Numbered from the stretch's first letter, positions 41,846 to 50,675 are shown. The stretch is 64,000 bases of DNA from Archangium violaceum (GCF_016859125.1 NZ_CP069338.1:1054001-1118000); one strand, 5' to 3'. Program-made: numbers and translations. The notes: a model not told the origin generated them from the letters alone.

Positions 41846-42754
41846 CTACTCCCCCTGAGCCTGGGCACCGGACAGCAGAGCGCGCTCGTCGCGGAAGAGC
41901 TCGAACAGATGGTCTCCCACCGCCCGCACCCGGGGTGCCCGGGCCGTGTCGCGGCGCATCAAAATCCAGACCTCGCGGCCGGGCGGAAGTGGGCCGAACG
42001 GGACCCGCATGAGGCCTGGGTAGCCCTCGGCCAGGAAACAGGGCAGTAGCACGATGCCATATCCGGCCTGCGCGGCCGCCGCCTGGGCCTGGAGGCTGTT
42101 GCTTCGGAAGGCGAATCGATGGCTGGGAAAGCGGGACGCCATCCACGCCGCTTCTGTTGCCTGATCGTCCGCTCCATACCCGACAAGGGGTGGCTGCTCG
42201 CGGGACAGAAGGGCATCACGCTTCCGAGCGGAAGCGAAGAAGGCATAACCCACCGTGGCGGCTCGTCGGGACAGCAGGTCGCTGTCGGCGGGCCGGCCGA
42301 GCCGGATCGCGATGTCTGCCTCCGAACGGGACAGACTGAGAACCCGGGTCTCGGCGATGAGCTCGACGTCGAGCCCCGGATGGCGGTCATGGAGCGGTCC
42401 CAGCCGATCCACCAGGAAGCCATGGGCCAGGGACCGGGATGTCGTGAGCCGAACCGGTCCCTTTGGACCGTCATCGCCATCGAGACGACGCTGCACCACC
42501 AGCGCGGCCTCCTCCATCGCGGTCGCTTGAGCCAACACGGCCGCGCCATCATCGGTGAGCGCGAAACCGTCTGGCCTCCGAACGAGCAACGGCCTACCGA
42601 GCTGGCGCTCCAGTCCCTCGACACGTCGCGCGATCGTCGAACGGGCGGTGCCCAGGGCCCGGCTCGCGGCGGCCAGACTGCCGTGCCGGGCCAGGGCCGC
42701 GAAGTGGCGGAGGTCGTCCCAATCCAGCGGGGGTGTGCGTTTTTCGGCGGGCAT
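41846..42754 (-). CDS. LysR-family transcriptional regulator
   Basis: A 302-residue LysR regulator: winged helix at about 12-72 (LRHFAALARHGSLAAASRAL, STIARRVEGLERQLGRPLLV) and the two-lobed ligand domain (VRLTTSRSLAHGFLVDRLGP to the end). The presence of W at the start of the helix-turn-helix (LDWDDLRHF) and the short N-terminus put it in the group near AlaR/DsdC-like regulators of catabolic genes. It is divergent from the nitrilase across 124 bp containing the palindrome 42818-42835, the usual arrangement for a LysR protein and its target. Confidence 0.9.
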   Translation of the reverse strand: MPAEKRTPPLDWDDLRHFAALARHGSLAAASRALGTARSTIARRVEGLERQLGRPLLVRRPDGFALTDDGAAVLAQATAMEEAALVVQRRLDGDDGPKGPVRLTTSRSLAHGFLVDRLGPLHDRHPGLDVELIAETRVLSLSRSEADIAIRLGRPADSDLLSRRAATVGYAFFASARKRDALLSREQPPLVGYGADDQATEAAWMASRFPSHRFAFRSNSLQAQAAAAQAGYGIVLLPCFLAEGYPGLMRVPFGPLPPGREVWILMRRDTARAPRVRAVGDHLFELFRDERALLSGAQAQGE

Positions 42755-42817
42755 GGGGCAAAGGTCGACAGTTTACCGGGACGGGCCTCGTTTCGGATGC
42801 TCCCTCCCGCGACCGAT

Positions 42818-42835
42818 GCCAACCACCAGGTTGGC
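42818..42835. promoter_or_regulatory. Palindrome in the LysR-nitrilase intergenic region
   Basis: GCCAACC-ACCA-GGTTGGC is a perfect 7-bp palindrome with a 4-bp centre. It lies 43 bp before the nitrilase start and 63 bp before the LysR start, a good place for the LysR recognition site, although it does not contain the textbook T-N11-A core. Confidence 0.45.
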
Positions 42836-42878
42836 GGCACTGTCCACGGGCGCATCCTGACAGACGGGAGTTCGAGCC

Positions 42879-43871
42879 ATGACGAGCATACGGGTCGCTT
42901 CGGTGCAGTTCCAGCACATGCCGGGCGACAAGGCCTACAACCTCGAGCGCATCCGGTACTTCGCCGGCCTGGCCTCCTCCAACGGGGTCAAGCTGATCGC
43001 CTTCCCGGAGATGTGCGTGACGGGCTACTGGCATGTTCGCGACCTCGACCGGGAAGGCATCTCGGCGCTGGCTGAGCCCATTCCGTCTGGCCCCTCGGTC
43101 GAGTTCCTCCGCGCACTGGCGCGAGAACACGACCTGGTGCTGGGCGCTGGCCTGCTCGAGGTGGGCACCGACGGCCGCTTCTACAACGCCTATGCCGTCT
43201 GCCTGCCGGATGGGACGGTTCATACCCACCGCAAGCTCCATGCATTCGAGAGCGAGCACATCGCGAGTGGCGATCGCTATACCGTCTTCGAAACGCCGCT
43301 GGGAATCCGGGTCGGGGTCCTGATCTGCTGGGACAACAACCTCGTCGAAAACGCCCGCGCGACAGCGCTCCTCGGTGCGGACGTGCTCATGGCACCCCAT
43401 CAGACCGGCGGGACGAATTCGCGCAGCCCGCACGCCATGGGACGGATCGACCCCGAGCTCTGGCATCGAAGGGAGGAAGATCCCGGTGCCATCGAGGCTG
43501 AATTCCGCGGACCGAAGGGGCGGGAGTGGCTGATGCGCTGGCTCCCAGCGCGAGCCCACGACAACGGCATGTTCCTCCTGTTCAGCAATGGCGTCGGCCA
43601 GGACGACGATGAGGTTCGCACCGGCAACGCGATGATCCTCGATCCCTATGGCCGCATCCTGGCGGAGACCTGGCGGGCGGGTGACGACATGGTCGTGGCG
43701 GACCTCGACCTCGGCTTGCTACCGCTGTGCACCGGGCGCCGCTGGATCCGCGGTCGCCGTCCCGAGCTGTACGGCACGCTGGTCGAGCACAGAGGTGACG
43801 AGTTGGACCCCCGGCAGGCTCGCTTCTCTCCCGAGCCAACGACGGCGCACCGTCTCAATCCCTCGAGCTGA
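42879..43871 (+). CDS. Nitrilase/carbon-nitrogen hydrolase
   Basis: A 330-residue member with the complete catalytic triad: E44 (IAFPEMCVTG), K119 (HTHRKLHAFE) and C150 (GVLICWDNN). The family hydrolyses nitriles, amides or N-carbamoyl compounds. The long segment between about 185 and 215 (HAMGRIDPELWHRREEDPGA) and the C-terminal WIRGRRPELYGTLVE are seen in uncharacterised 'nitrilase family' enzymes near the plant/bacterial amidase branches, so the substrate is open. The ATG at 42879 has GGGAG 9 nt upstream. It is probably controlled by the divergent LysR protein. Confidence 0.9.
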   Translation: MTSIRVASVQFQHMPGDKAYNLERIRYFAGLASSNGVKLIAFPEMCVTGYWHVRDLDREGISALAEPIPSGPSVEFLRALAREHDLVLGAGLLEVGTDGRFYNAYAVCLPDGTVHTHRKLHAFESEHIASGDRYTVFETPLGIRVGVLICWDNNLVENARATALLGADVLMAPHQTGGTNSRSPHAMGRIDPELWHRREEDPGAIEAEFRGPKGREWLMRWLPARAHDNGMFLLFSNGVGQDDDEVRTGNAMILDPYGRILAETWRAGDDMVVADLDLGLLPLCTGRRWIRGRRPELYGTLVEHRGDELDPRQARFSPEPTTAHRLNPSS

Positions 43872-44241
43872 GAGGAGAAGCTCCTTCAAAGCCATACAGT
43901 GGCCCGCACTCAGGGCACGCGATTGCCGATGGGCTGGCCGTCGAAGAGCAGGAGCAGGCCGCCGTCGGGCTCGTGTCAGCCCTGGAGGATGACGAGTGAG
44001 AGACCCGGGATGTGTAGCCGCTCGCGCAACGCGGGAGACAGGGCCTCACACGATTCCGGGGACGGGTTCGTCTCCGGCGGAGTCGCGCACCCGGAGCTCA
44101 AGATGGAAGCTCACGAACGTGCGCCAGGAGTTGCTGTACGTCGGCATCGAGGGGACGACCACCGGGCTGCTGGGGTGGGCGCGCCTGAAGACCCTCATGG
44201 ACGAGGTCGAACTGCCCTTCGCGGGATAGACTCCCGCCCCC
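43872..44241. other. 370-bp region without an intact gene; probable gene remnants
   Basis: On the minus strand, a short frame (about 44107-43970) reads ILSSGCATPPETNPSPESCE, which looks like a lipobox followed by a mature lipoprotein, then stops after LSLVILQG and continues as HEPDGGLLLLFDGQPIGNRV. On the plus strand, 43996-44229 encodes an unplaced C-terminus (YVGIEGTTTGLLGWARL). Neither has a good start. GCGGGA-TAGAC-TCCCGC (44221-44237) is a small hairpin just before the GST gene. I read the region as decayed coding DNA. Confidence 0.4.
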
Positions 44242-44964
44242 ATGCTCACCCTCCATCAAGCCCCCGCCGCGTTCGGCATCGGCAACATCAGCCCCTTCTG
44301 CCTGAAGCTGGAGAGCTATCTCCGGATGACCGGAATCCCCTACACGGCGAAGGCGGCCGACCATGGGAAGGCCCCCAAGGGGAAGCTCCCCTTCATCGAG
44401 GAGGATGGCTCGTTCCTGGGTGACTCCCAGCTCATCATCGAGCACCTCAAGCGCAAGCACGGAGACCCACTCGACGAGAAGCTCGGCGCGGAGGACGTCG
44501 CCCAGGGCCACCTGGTGCGGCGCGTGCTGGAAGACAGCCTCTACTGGCACATCGTCCACGAGCGATGGGTCTCACCGGAGGGGTGGCGGGTCTACAAGCC
44601 CATCTTCGAGGCCATCTTCCCGCCTGTCGTCGGCAAGCTCGTCGTGCCCCTGATTCGCCGGGGGATGACCAAGGCGCTGCACACCCAGGGCCTGGGCCGT
44701 CACCGGCCGGAGGAGCTCCTGGAGATGGGCAAGGCGGACGTCTCCGCGGTGGCGACGGTGCTCGGCGACAAGCCGTTCCTCCTGGGAGACAACCCCACCT
44801 CGTTCGACGCGGCGCTCTACGCGTTCATCGTGAGCATCATCGCGTTTCCGGTGGACTCGCCGCTCCGGCAGTACACACTGGAGCGGCGGAACCTCGTGCG
44901 CTACTGCGAGCGATTCCAGCAGCGCTACTTCGCGAACGGACAGCACCACGCGTCCGGTCAGTGA
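44242..44964 (+). CDS. Glutathione S-transferase family protein (metaxin/Fax-like)
   Basis: A 240-residue GST-fold protein. The thioredoxin domain has PFCLKLESYLRMTGIPYTAK, GKLPFIEEDGSFLGDSQLII and EHLKRKHGDPLDEKL; the helical domain has LVRRVLEDSLYWHIVHERWV and DNPTSFDAALYAFIVSIIAF. This pattern matches the Fax/metaxin-like bacterial group, in which the catalytic Ser/Tyr is replaced by the S-P-F-C segment. Role probably in detoxification or thiol metabolism, not established. It overlaps the convergent alpha/beta-hydrolase gene by 7 bp. Confidence 0.85.
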   Translation: MLTLHQAPAAFGIGNISPFCLKLESYLRMTGIPYTAKAADHGKAPKGKLPFIEEDGSFLGDSQLIIEHLKRKHGDPLDEKLGAEDVAQGHLVRRVLEDSLYWHIVHERWVSPEGWRVYKPIFEAIFPPVVGKLVVPLIRRGMTKALHTQGLGRHRPEELLEMGKADVSAVATVLGDKPFLLGDNPTSFDAALYAFIVSIIAFPVDSPLRQYTLERRNLVRYCERFQQRYFANGQHHASGQ

Positions 44965-46259
44965 CGCAGCAACCACGTCGCGAGCGGCTTCCACGCGAGC
45001 GTCGGCGCGTCGGCCGCGTACAGAAGGTCGCCGTGGCCGAAGTCCTCGGCGACTCGCGCTGGCTCGAATCGGCGGACGACGAGCGTCGTGACATCCGTCG
45101 ACGACACCTGCCTCGTCGAGTACAGGCCGTGGTCGCCGAACCCGCCCGCAGCACCGAGGTAGAACAACGGGACGCGGATGTTCGCGAGCGAGGGCCTCGG
45201 CGAGGATCCACACCAGATCTCATCGAACTCCACGGTCTCGCGCATCGACTGGTGCGGAGGCGCGCTGGAGAACCACGCGCTCACGATGTCCTCGGACGAC
45301 TCGCTCAACCCCGCGGCATTGCCATCGGCGTCGAAGATCGGCGCACTCAGGTGGTACAGCGGCGTGTACGGCGCGAGCAACCAGGTCATACCCGACAGCG
45401 TGAGCAGGACCCCGCGATTCGTGTAGGACGGGAACAGGGGCGAGGTCTCATCGGGCGCGCTCCGAGCCAACTGGCCCGCCGTGATGAAGAGGCTGTTGCT
45501 GGAATCGGTCACGCCCTGGGCCAGGGCGTCGCGTTCCGCCGCGGCATTGGCGCACGCCAGCTCCCGCAGGTCGGCATCCTCGGGCGCGATGTCGTAGTAG
45601 ATGTCGAGCGCGGCGATCGCCGAGATGTGGCGGCCATCGGCGGCGGCGTACGCGTAGGTGAGCTGGGCGCCATGCGAGAATCCGCCGAGGATGATTCGGC
45701 CCGGATCGCGGTCTGTGACGGTCCGCGCCGCCCGCGCGAAGGCGAGCGCGACAGAGGTGTCCCCTATCGCCTGGTTGACGCCCATGTCGCCCAGATCGGA
45801 GATATCACCGTCGGCGCCAGGCAGCGTCCAGCGCCGGTCCACGCCCCATGTGTCGATGCCTCGGGACACCAGATACGGGGCAAGCCCCGGGGCCGACGAC
45901 GCGGGATTGCCGAGCGACGGCACGAAGTTCGTGACGAAGCTGGCGAAGTCTCCGTGCAGCAGCATCACCGCGTGCGTGGTCGGACGCGGTCGCCACGGCG
46001 AGAGCTCACGGACGACGCGGTGGATGCGCAAGCGTGCGTTTGGCGTGGAACCGACGCGGATGTCGAATTGATAGTGATGGATGTCATCGGTGACGTGCGC
46101 GCGCGTCACCGCGAACGGTGCGCTGATGGACGCGAGCTGTTCAGCTTCGGTGCGCATGAGAGGGGACGCGAGGGCGGGCGCGCACGCGACGAGCACGGCG
46201 ATTGCGAGGCCAAGGCGGAACGTGGCGGAAACTCCTGAGGCGGAGCGGGTGTCGATCAT
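44958..46259 (-). CDS. Secreted alpha/beta-hydrolase
   Basis: A 433-residue exported protein with signal peptide (LGLAIAVLVACAPALA, cleavage before SPLM). The alpha/beta-hydrolase fold is shown by MLLHGDFASF (oxyanion strand-turn), IILGGFSHGAQLTYAYAAAD (nucleophile elbow with G-F-S-H-G), an acidic region near the C-terminus and EDFGHGDLLYA for the catalytic histidine. It could be a secreted esterase or peptidase; no substrate-specific motif is visible. I chose ATG 46259; the frame also starts at 46295. The region downstream is the GST gene on the opposite strand. Confidence 0.75.
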   Translation of the reverse strand: MIDTRSASGVSATFRLGLAIAVLVACAPALASPLMRTEAEQLASISAPFAVTRAHVTDDIHHYQFDIRVGSTPNARLRIHRVVRELSPWRPRPTTHAVMLLHGDFASFVTNFVPSLGNPASSAPGLAPYLVSRGIDTWGVDRRWTLPGADGDISDLGDMGVNQAIGDTSVALAFARAARTVTDRDPGRIILGGFSHGAQLTYAYAAADGRHISAIAALDIYYDIAPEDADLRELACANAAAERDALAQGVTDSSNSLFITAGQLARSAPDETSPLFPSYTNRGVLLTLSGMTWLLAPYTPLYHLSAPIFDADGNAAGLSESSEDIVSAWFSSAPPHQSMRETVEFDEIWCGSSPRPSLANIRVPLFYLGAAGGFGDHGLYSTRQVSSTDVTTLVVRRFEPARVAEDFGHGDLLYAADAPTLAWKPLATWLLRH

Positions 46260-46318
46260 GGATGGAGCCAGCCCGCTCCCAGGTGTGGGGGGCACATCAT
46301 TCGTGAAGAGCCCCTGGG

Positions 46319-46675
46319 TTGACGGCTCTCAGGATATTCAACGGGCAGAGTCCCCTGGCATATCGGCCGGCATATCTGGCGGTGCACCCCTTCGGCGAAG
46401 TCCCCGCGCTGGTGAATGGGGATGTCACGCTGTTCGAGTCCCTGGCGATCTGCCTCTATCTGGCCGACCTGTTCCCGGAGAAGCACCTGGCGCCGCCGCC
46501 AGGATCCACCGACCGCGGCTGCTATTACCAGTGGATGCTCTTCGCCGAGGGGCGTATCGAGCCGGTGGTGATGGAGTTCTACAAGCATGCGCAGCGGCCT
46601 GCGGAGGAACAGGCCAACACCCACTTGCAAGAAGCACCGGCCGGACAGCGGGTCCGATTGAACGAAGTGCTCTAG
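46319..46675 (+). pseudogene. Glutathione S-transferase remnant, truncated at both ends
   Basis: The 118-codon frame contains the middle of a GST: YLAVHPFGEVPALVNGDVTL, FESLAICLYLADLFPEKHLA and CYYQWMLFAEGRIEPVVMEF. The beta-alpha-beta start that carries the catalytic residue is missing (MTALRIFNGQSPLAYRPA is not GST-like), and the frame stops at RVRLNEVL, losing about 100 residues of the helical domain. It overlaps the end of the phosphatase gene by 4 bp. Most likely a decayed gene or rearrangement junction. Confidence 0.75.
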
Positions 46676-47241
46676 GCGCTCAGTTCCGCCGCGATGAAGC
46701 GCCAGCCCCGGTCACCCGAGGGCGGCTCCACCCAGAGCGGCAGGGCGTTGGGGGTGCGGATGTTCACCACCAGCCCCGCCGCCTGGCGCACGGCGCGCCA
46801 CAGGGCCCCATGCGCCACGATCAGCACCGGGCCGGGATGGGCGGTGGCACGGTTGATGGCCGTCACGGCGCGCTCGCGCAACGCCGCGAAGGTTTCGGCG
46901 CCCTCGGGCGTCTCGATGCCGGCGATCCAGTCGTCGAACCAGCCGGACATCTCCTGCCCTTCCTTCACACCGAAGGCGCATTCCCGCAGTTGGGGATCGA
47001 GGTTCACCGGCAGGTTCAGCCGTGCCGCCACGATCTCCGCCGTCACCCGCGCGCGGCTGAGCGTGCTGGCATGAATGGAGCGGATGCCCTTCCCCACCAG
47101 CGCCTCCGCGGCCCGTGCCGCCTGGACGACTCCGACGGCGTTCAGCGGGATGTCCACCTGGCCTTGGGAGAGCATGCGGGCGTTCCAGTCCGTCTCACCG
47201 TGTCGGAGGAACCAGAAGGGGATGGGGTTCAGGTCGGTCAT
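46672..47241 (-). CDS. Histidine phosphatase (phosphoglycerate-mutase-like)
   Basis: A 189-residue member of the histidine phosphatase superfamily: the catalytic FLRHGETDWN at about 12-21, STLSRARVTAEIV with the phosphate-binding arginine, and VLIVAHGALWRAV with the second histidine. Small members act as cofactor-dependent mutases or as broad phosphatases (alpha-ribazole phosphatase, GpmB); this one cannot be placed further. ATG 47241 has GGGAGG just upstream. It is divergent from the FAD monooxygenase gene across 60 bp. Confidence 0.88.
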   Translation of the reverse strand: MTDLNPIPFWFLRHGETDWNARMLSQGQVDIPLNAVGVVQAARAAEALVGKGIRSIHASTLSRARVTAEIVAARLNLPVNLDPQLRECAFGVKEGQEMSGWFDDWIAGIETPEGAETFAALRERAVTAINRATAHPGPVLIVAHGALWRAVRQAAGLVVNIRTPNALPLWVEPPSGDRGWRFIAAELSA

Positions 47242-47301
47242 GGACCTCCCTTCTACCCTCCCCTCAACACGCCTCCCACCCTTCTTATACGGTTGGTGGC
47301 C

Positions 47302-48456
47302 ATGGACCTGGAGCCCCTTCCAACGCTCATCGCAGGTGCAGGTATGGGTGGGTTGGCGCTGGGACACGCGCTCGCGAAGGCGAACCACCCCGTCATCCTC
47401 TTCGAAAAGGATGCCGCGACCCATTCTCGTGCTCAGGGCTACCGCCTGCACCTCGATGATGAAGGCGTCGCCGCGCTGAAGGAATGTCTCACCCCAGAAA
47501 CCTTCGAGCTGTTCCTCCGTCTCTCCGAGCCGCTCGGTCAGGGCTTCGGATTCTTCGATCACCGGCTCCGGCAGCTCGCGTACTTCCGGGCTCCGTCGAA
47601 GAGCGCTCGCGTGATTGCGAGGTCGACTTTTCGGAAGATTCTTCTCCACACCCTCCGGGCGAGCGTTGAATTTGGCCGCGCGGCACGGGGCTTCAGGCTC
47701 GAAGGCGGCTCGGTGGAAGTCGACTTCGAGGACGGAAGCGCCCAACGCGGCGGTCTGCTGGTCGGAGCCGACGGCAGCGCGTCCGCGATTGCCCGGCAAC
47801 TCGTGCCAGCTCAACCGCTTTCCGATACGGGGGTCGTCATCATCATTGGCAAGGTGCCCACGACCGAGCGGGTGCTCCAGTCCATGCCTCGCGGACGCTT
47901 CGAGCGGCTGGGCCTCGTGCTCGGGCCGGACGACGTCAACCTCTTTCTCTCACAGCATCTACCCGGGCACGGGGAAACGGGCGCGCTCGACGACGTACCC
48001 CACGTGCGTGCGTGGCTCGACGAGCTGCCCGGGTACAGCGTCTGGGCGCTGCTCCTGAAGACGAACCGGTTTACATCCGAGGAGAACCCCATGACGCTCC
48101 CCGGAGAAGCGCTGAAAGCCCGAGCACTTCAGTCACTTCACGGGTGGCATCCAGACATGCACCACCTGATTTCCGTCTCGGCCCCCAGCCATGTCACCTG
48201 CAAGCGGATAAGAAGCGCCGACCACATTGGAACGTGGCGTACGTCCTCTCGAGTGACCGTCCTGGGCGATGCCGCCGCTCTGGCCGCGCTTCTTCGAAAG
48301 CAGCGGTTCGAGCGAGCCATGGTCAGGCGAACCCGTCCAGTGGTTCGAGCGTCCCGGCGCACCCTGAACGGGTCCATGCGCGGAGCGGTCACCAAGAAAC
48401 TCTTCAAGACAGGCCTGGTGGCGTTGGACGCCATCTTGAGAGCTAGAAGGGAATGA
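47302..48456 (+). CDS. FAD-dependent monooxygenase, probably with internal deletion
   Basis: A 384-residue protein of the p-hydroxybenzoate hydroxylase fold. The Rossmann motif GAGMGGL (12-18), FEKDAATHSRAQGYRLHLDD and GGLLVGADGSASAIARQLV (the DG motif) are present. The second FAD motif starts as VTVLGDAA (318-325), but the following H-x-M-x-P-x-x-G-x-G-x-N-x-x-x-x-D-A is absent and the chain goes straight into ALAALLRKQRFERAMVRRTR, which resembles the far C-terminal helix. About 40-60 residues thus appear lost in frame, and the enzyme may be inactive. It overlaps the lipase gene by 4 bp. Confidence 0.7.
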   Translation: MDLEPLPTLIAGAGMGGLALGHALAKANHPVILFEKDAATHSRAQGYRLHLDDEGVAALKECLTPETFELFLRLSEPLGQGFGFFDHRLRQLAYFRAPSKSARVIARSTFRKILLHTLRASVEFGRAARGFRLEGGSVEVDFEDGSAQRGGLLVGADGSASAIARQLVPAQPLSDTGVVIIIGKVPTTERVLQSMPRGRFERLGLVLGPDDVNLFLSQHLPGHGETGALDDVPHVRAWLDELPGYSVWALLLKTNRFTSEENPMTLPGEALKARALQSLHGWHPDMHHLISVSAPSHVTCKRIRSADHIGTWRTSSRVTVLGDAAALAALLRKQRFERAMVRRTRPVVRASRRTLNGSMRGAVTKKLFKTGLVALDAILRARRE

Positions 48457-49253
48457 TGTTGCGGCGACGGGTTGCGTGTCTGCTGGCGCTGGCGACATGC
48501 TCGTGCGAAGCCATGACCTCGGCCTCCACTCGAGTCTCCGCCACCGTTTCCACCACCACCGCCGCTCCGGACGCGGCTTCCACGCGTTTGCCCGTGCTGC
48601 TGGTGCATGGCATCGATGACGACGCGCGCTCCCTGGCGCCGCTCGCGGACGGGTTGACGCGGGCCGGCTTCCAGGACGTGCAGCGTGTCGAACTGAAGCC
48701 CAACGACGGGGCGGCCCCCATCTCCGTGCTGGCCGGACAGGTGGCCGAGGCGGCCGGACGCCTGCGCGCGCGGACAGGCCGTGCGCGAATCGACGTGGTG
48801 GCCTTCAGCATGGGGGCACTCGTCAGCCGCTACTACCTGCAGCGGCTGGAGGGCAGGAACCACGTGCGCCGCTTCGTGTCCATCTCCGGCCCCCACGCGG
48901 GAACGCTGACGGGGTGGCTGCGAGCCAACCCCGGAGCACGCGACATGCGGCCCGGGAGCGATCTGCTGCGGGGGCTCGCCGCCGATGAGTCACCGTTCGG
49001 GGACGTCCAGGTCTTCACCCTCTGGACACCGCTCGACCTGATGATCCTCCCCGCCCGCTCCTCCCAGCTGGCCGGAGCCAGGGAGCGCACCATTCCCGTC
49101 ATCCTCCACCCGCTGATGCTGCGCGATGGGCGGGTCCTCCGCTCGGTGGAAGAGGCCCTCACGGTGGAACGTCCGGAGGATTTTCTCCCCCTGCCGGTCG
49201 CACCGCCTCGAGACGGATGGGAATCTCAGAAAGCCTACCCTGGGAGAAGATGA
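48453..49253 (+). CDS. Exported lipase/esterase (alpha/beta-hydrolase)
   Basis: A 266-residue exported hydrolase. The N-terminus (MMLRRRVACLLALATCSCEA) is a signal peptide, possibly lipoprotein. VLLVHGIDDDARSLAPLADG is the HG oxyanion segment, IDVVAFSMGALVSRYYLQRL the nucleophile elbow, and SISGPHAGT the following turn; the pattern is that of triacylglycerol lipase/PGAP1-like enzymes. LWTPLDLMILP and ILHPLMLRDGRV could supply Asp and His. Start overlaps the monooxygenase stop (ATGA), though an ATG one codon later is possible. Confidence 0.82.
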   Translation: MMLRRRVACLLALATCSCEAMTSASTRVSATVSTTTAAPDAASTRLPVLLVHGIDDDARSLAPLADGLTRAGFQDVQRVELKPNDGAAPISVLAGQVAEAAGRLRARTGRARIDVVAFSMGALVSRYYLQRLEGRNHVRRFVSISGPHAGTLTGWLRANPGARDMRPGSDLLRGLAADESPFGDVQVFTLWTPLDLMILPARSSQLAGARERTIPVILHPLMLRDGRVLRSVEEALTVERPEDFLPLPVAPPRDGWESQKAYPGRR

Positions 49254-49571
49254 CGCGCCGCCTGTCATCTCCGACAACGGAGCTCCGTGGAAGGAAGGCT
49301 CATGAGCTCCCCGTCGACAAGTCCCGCCGCCACCAATCTGGATGACGTCAAGGTCGCGGGAGCGACGCGTGGCTCGCCCAGACGCCTTGATGCGGTGGGG
49401 CCTGTCGTTGGCCGACACGTCAACTGACACGTCAACCGCCGTGTCACTCCCGGATGGATGACGGGCTCAGGCGTCCAACGCTCCGAGGCCTCTGGGCGCA
49501 CCGCCCTGGCACCGGCCATGCATCCCAGCCGCCCGCCGTATCAACCTCACCCTCGAGAAGGAGAAGAGACC
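49254..49571. other. 318-bp intergenic region with a doubtful 41-codon ORF
   Basis: The only candidate gene is 49302-49427 on the plus strand: ATG preceded by GGAAGGAAGG, 41 codons beginning MSSPSTSPAATNLDDVKVAG and ending at TGA. Its composition is plain and it matches nothing I know. The short direct repeat GACACGTCAAC (two copies near 49414 and 49429) ends it. Otherwise I see no structure beyond the likely promoter of the next gene. Confidence 0.3.
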
Positions 49572-50039
49572 ATGACTTCGATTCGTCACTTCGTTGGGCC
49601 GCTGGCCATGCTGGGCGTGCTGTTCCTGTTCAGCGGGGAGGCCCAGGCGCAGACCTCGTTCTTCACCGGGGGGCCGACGATCACCAAGGAGCAGCAGGCC
49701 AACGTATTCGCCCACATCAAGAATGCCTGGCAGGTGTCCAATGGCCAGACCGCCACGGACCTCGAGGCTCACCGCCGGTGGGCCCGGGGCCAGACCGATG
49801 CTGTCGTGAAGGGGGAGGTCGATCGCCTCGTCGACGCGACGCTGGGCAACATCCGCAAGCTCGGCAAGGCCAGGTTGGTGGAGGTCTTCGCGAACATGAA
49901 GCAGGGCGCTGTGATCGTAGCCAACAAGGAGGCAGGCCACACCCTGGCGGGCCATACGAACTGGGCGAACGGGCAGACCGAGGAGACGCTCCGAAGCGAG
50001 ATCGCCCGCATCGCCCTGGCAGGCCCCAGGGCATTCTAA
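49572..50039 (+). CDS. Secreted protein with duplicated H-x-x-W-A-x-G-Q-T motif
   Basis: A 155-residue exported protein (signal MTSIRHFVGPLAMLGVLFLF, cleavage after AQA). I do not recognise a family. The mature part is helical and internally repeated: AHRRWARGQTDAVVKGEVDR and GHTNWANGQTEETLRSEIAR align at 10 of 20 positions, and NAWQVSNGQTATDL is a third partial copy. Each repeat would be one helix-loop-helix. GAGAAGAGACC precedes the ATG. It stands alone at the edge of the decayed region, but its own frame is intact. Confidence 0.65.
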   Translation: MTSIRHFVGPLAMLGVLFLFSGEAQAQTSFFTGGPTITKEQQANVFAHIKNAWQVSNGQTATDLEAHRRWARGQTDAVVKGEVDRLVDATLGNIRKLGKARLVEVFANMKQGAVIVANKEAGHTLAGHTNWANGQTEETLRSEIARIALAGPRAF

Positions 50040-50079
50040 CCGGCCCGGGCACGGCGGAAATGTCCGCCGTGCCCCGTAA

Positions 50080-50675
50080 ACGCGCGGGCGCGGGCTCTTC
50101 TCCGTGGCGTTCGACCGGAGCTTTTATGAGCGGTACGTGACCACGTCCCCCTTCGTGCCCGTGGACTTCCCCGCGTCTGGGGTGCACGGGGTGCCGCGGC
50201 TCCCGCCCACGCCCGAGCCCGCCTCCCGCTTCGGATGGGAGGTGGGCGCCGTGGCCTCGCGGGCCCCGCTCGAGCTCGGCCAGTTCACCTTCGGGCCCAG
50301 CGTGGCGCTGCGCACCACCCCGGCGCCGTACATGTTTGGACTCCGCGCCGCGTACGCGCTCTCGCCCTGGCCTTCCTCTTCTGGCGTGTCCCTCCATCGC
50401 CTCTCGGTCCAGGGGCTCGTGGGAGTCCAGGACAGCAAGCCCGTCAGCCCGTTCATCGAGGCCGCCGCGGGTTGGAGCCTGGTGGGTGTGAAGTTCCCGG
50501 GTGGAACACAGGGAGACCCCACCGTGCTCTCCACCCACGTCTCCGGGGGCATGGTGGCGCACATGGACCCGCTGCGGCTGCGAGCCTCCGCCTTCATTGG
50601 AATGGACCTCCTCACCGCGGATGGCCGGGACCGGTGGGAGCCCATGTGGGCGTGGAGCTGGCCTTCGGGCGCTGA
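50080..50675 (+). pseudogene. Fragment of an outer-membrane beta-barrel protein, frameshifted
   Basis: The frame opens after a stop at 50077-50079 with no signal peptide or start. It encodes alternating beta strands typical of a barrel: FGWEVGAVASRAPLELGQFT, FTFGPSVALRTTPAPYMFGL, LHRLSVQGLVGVQDSKPVSP, STHVSGGMVAHMDPLRLRAS and FIGMDLLTADGRDRWEP. A shift to the +1 frame near 50640 gives the expected barrel ending HVGVELAFGR and stop (50673-50675), whereas the original frame runs into the insertion sequence. The 5' part of the gene is missing. Confidence 0.65.

Noticed and set aside
46081-47301. Plus-strand extension that would make the FAD monooxygenase 791 residues long
   Set aside because: The extension is antisense to the hydrolase and phosphatase genes and has no similarity to a protein; the real start is ATG 47302 at the Rossmann motif.
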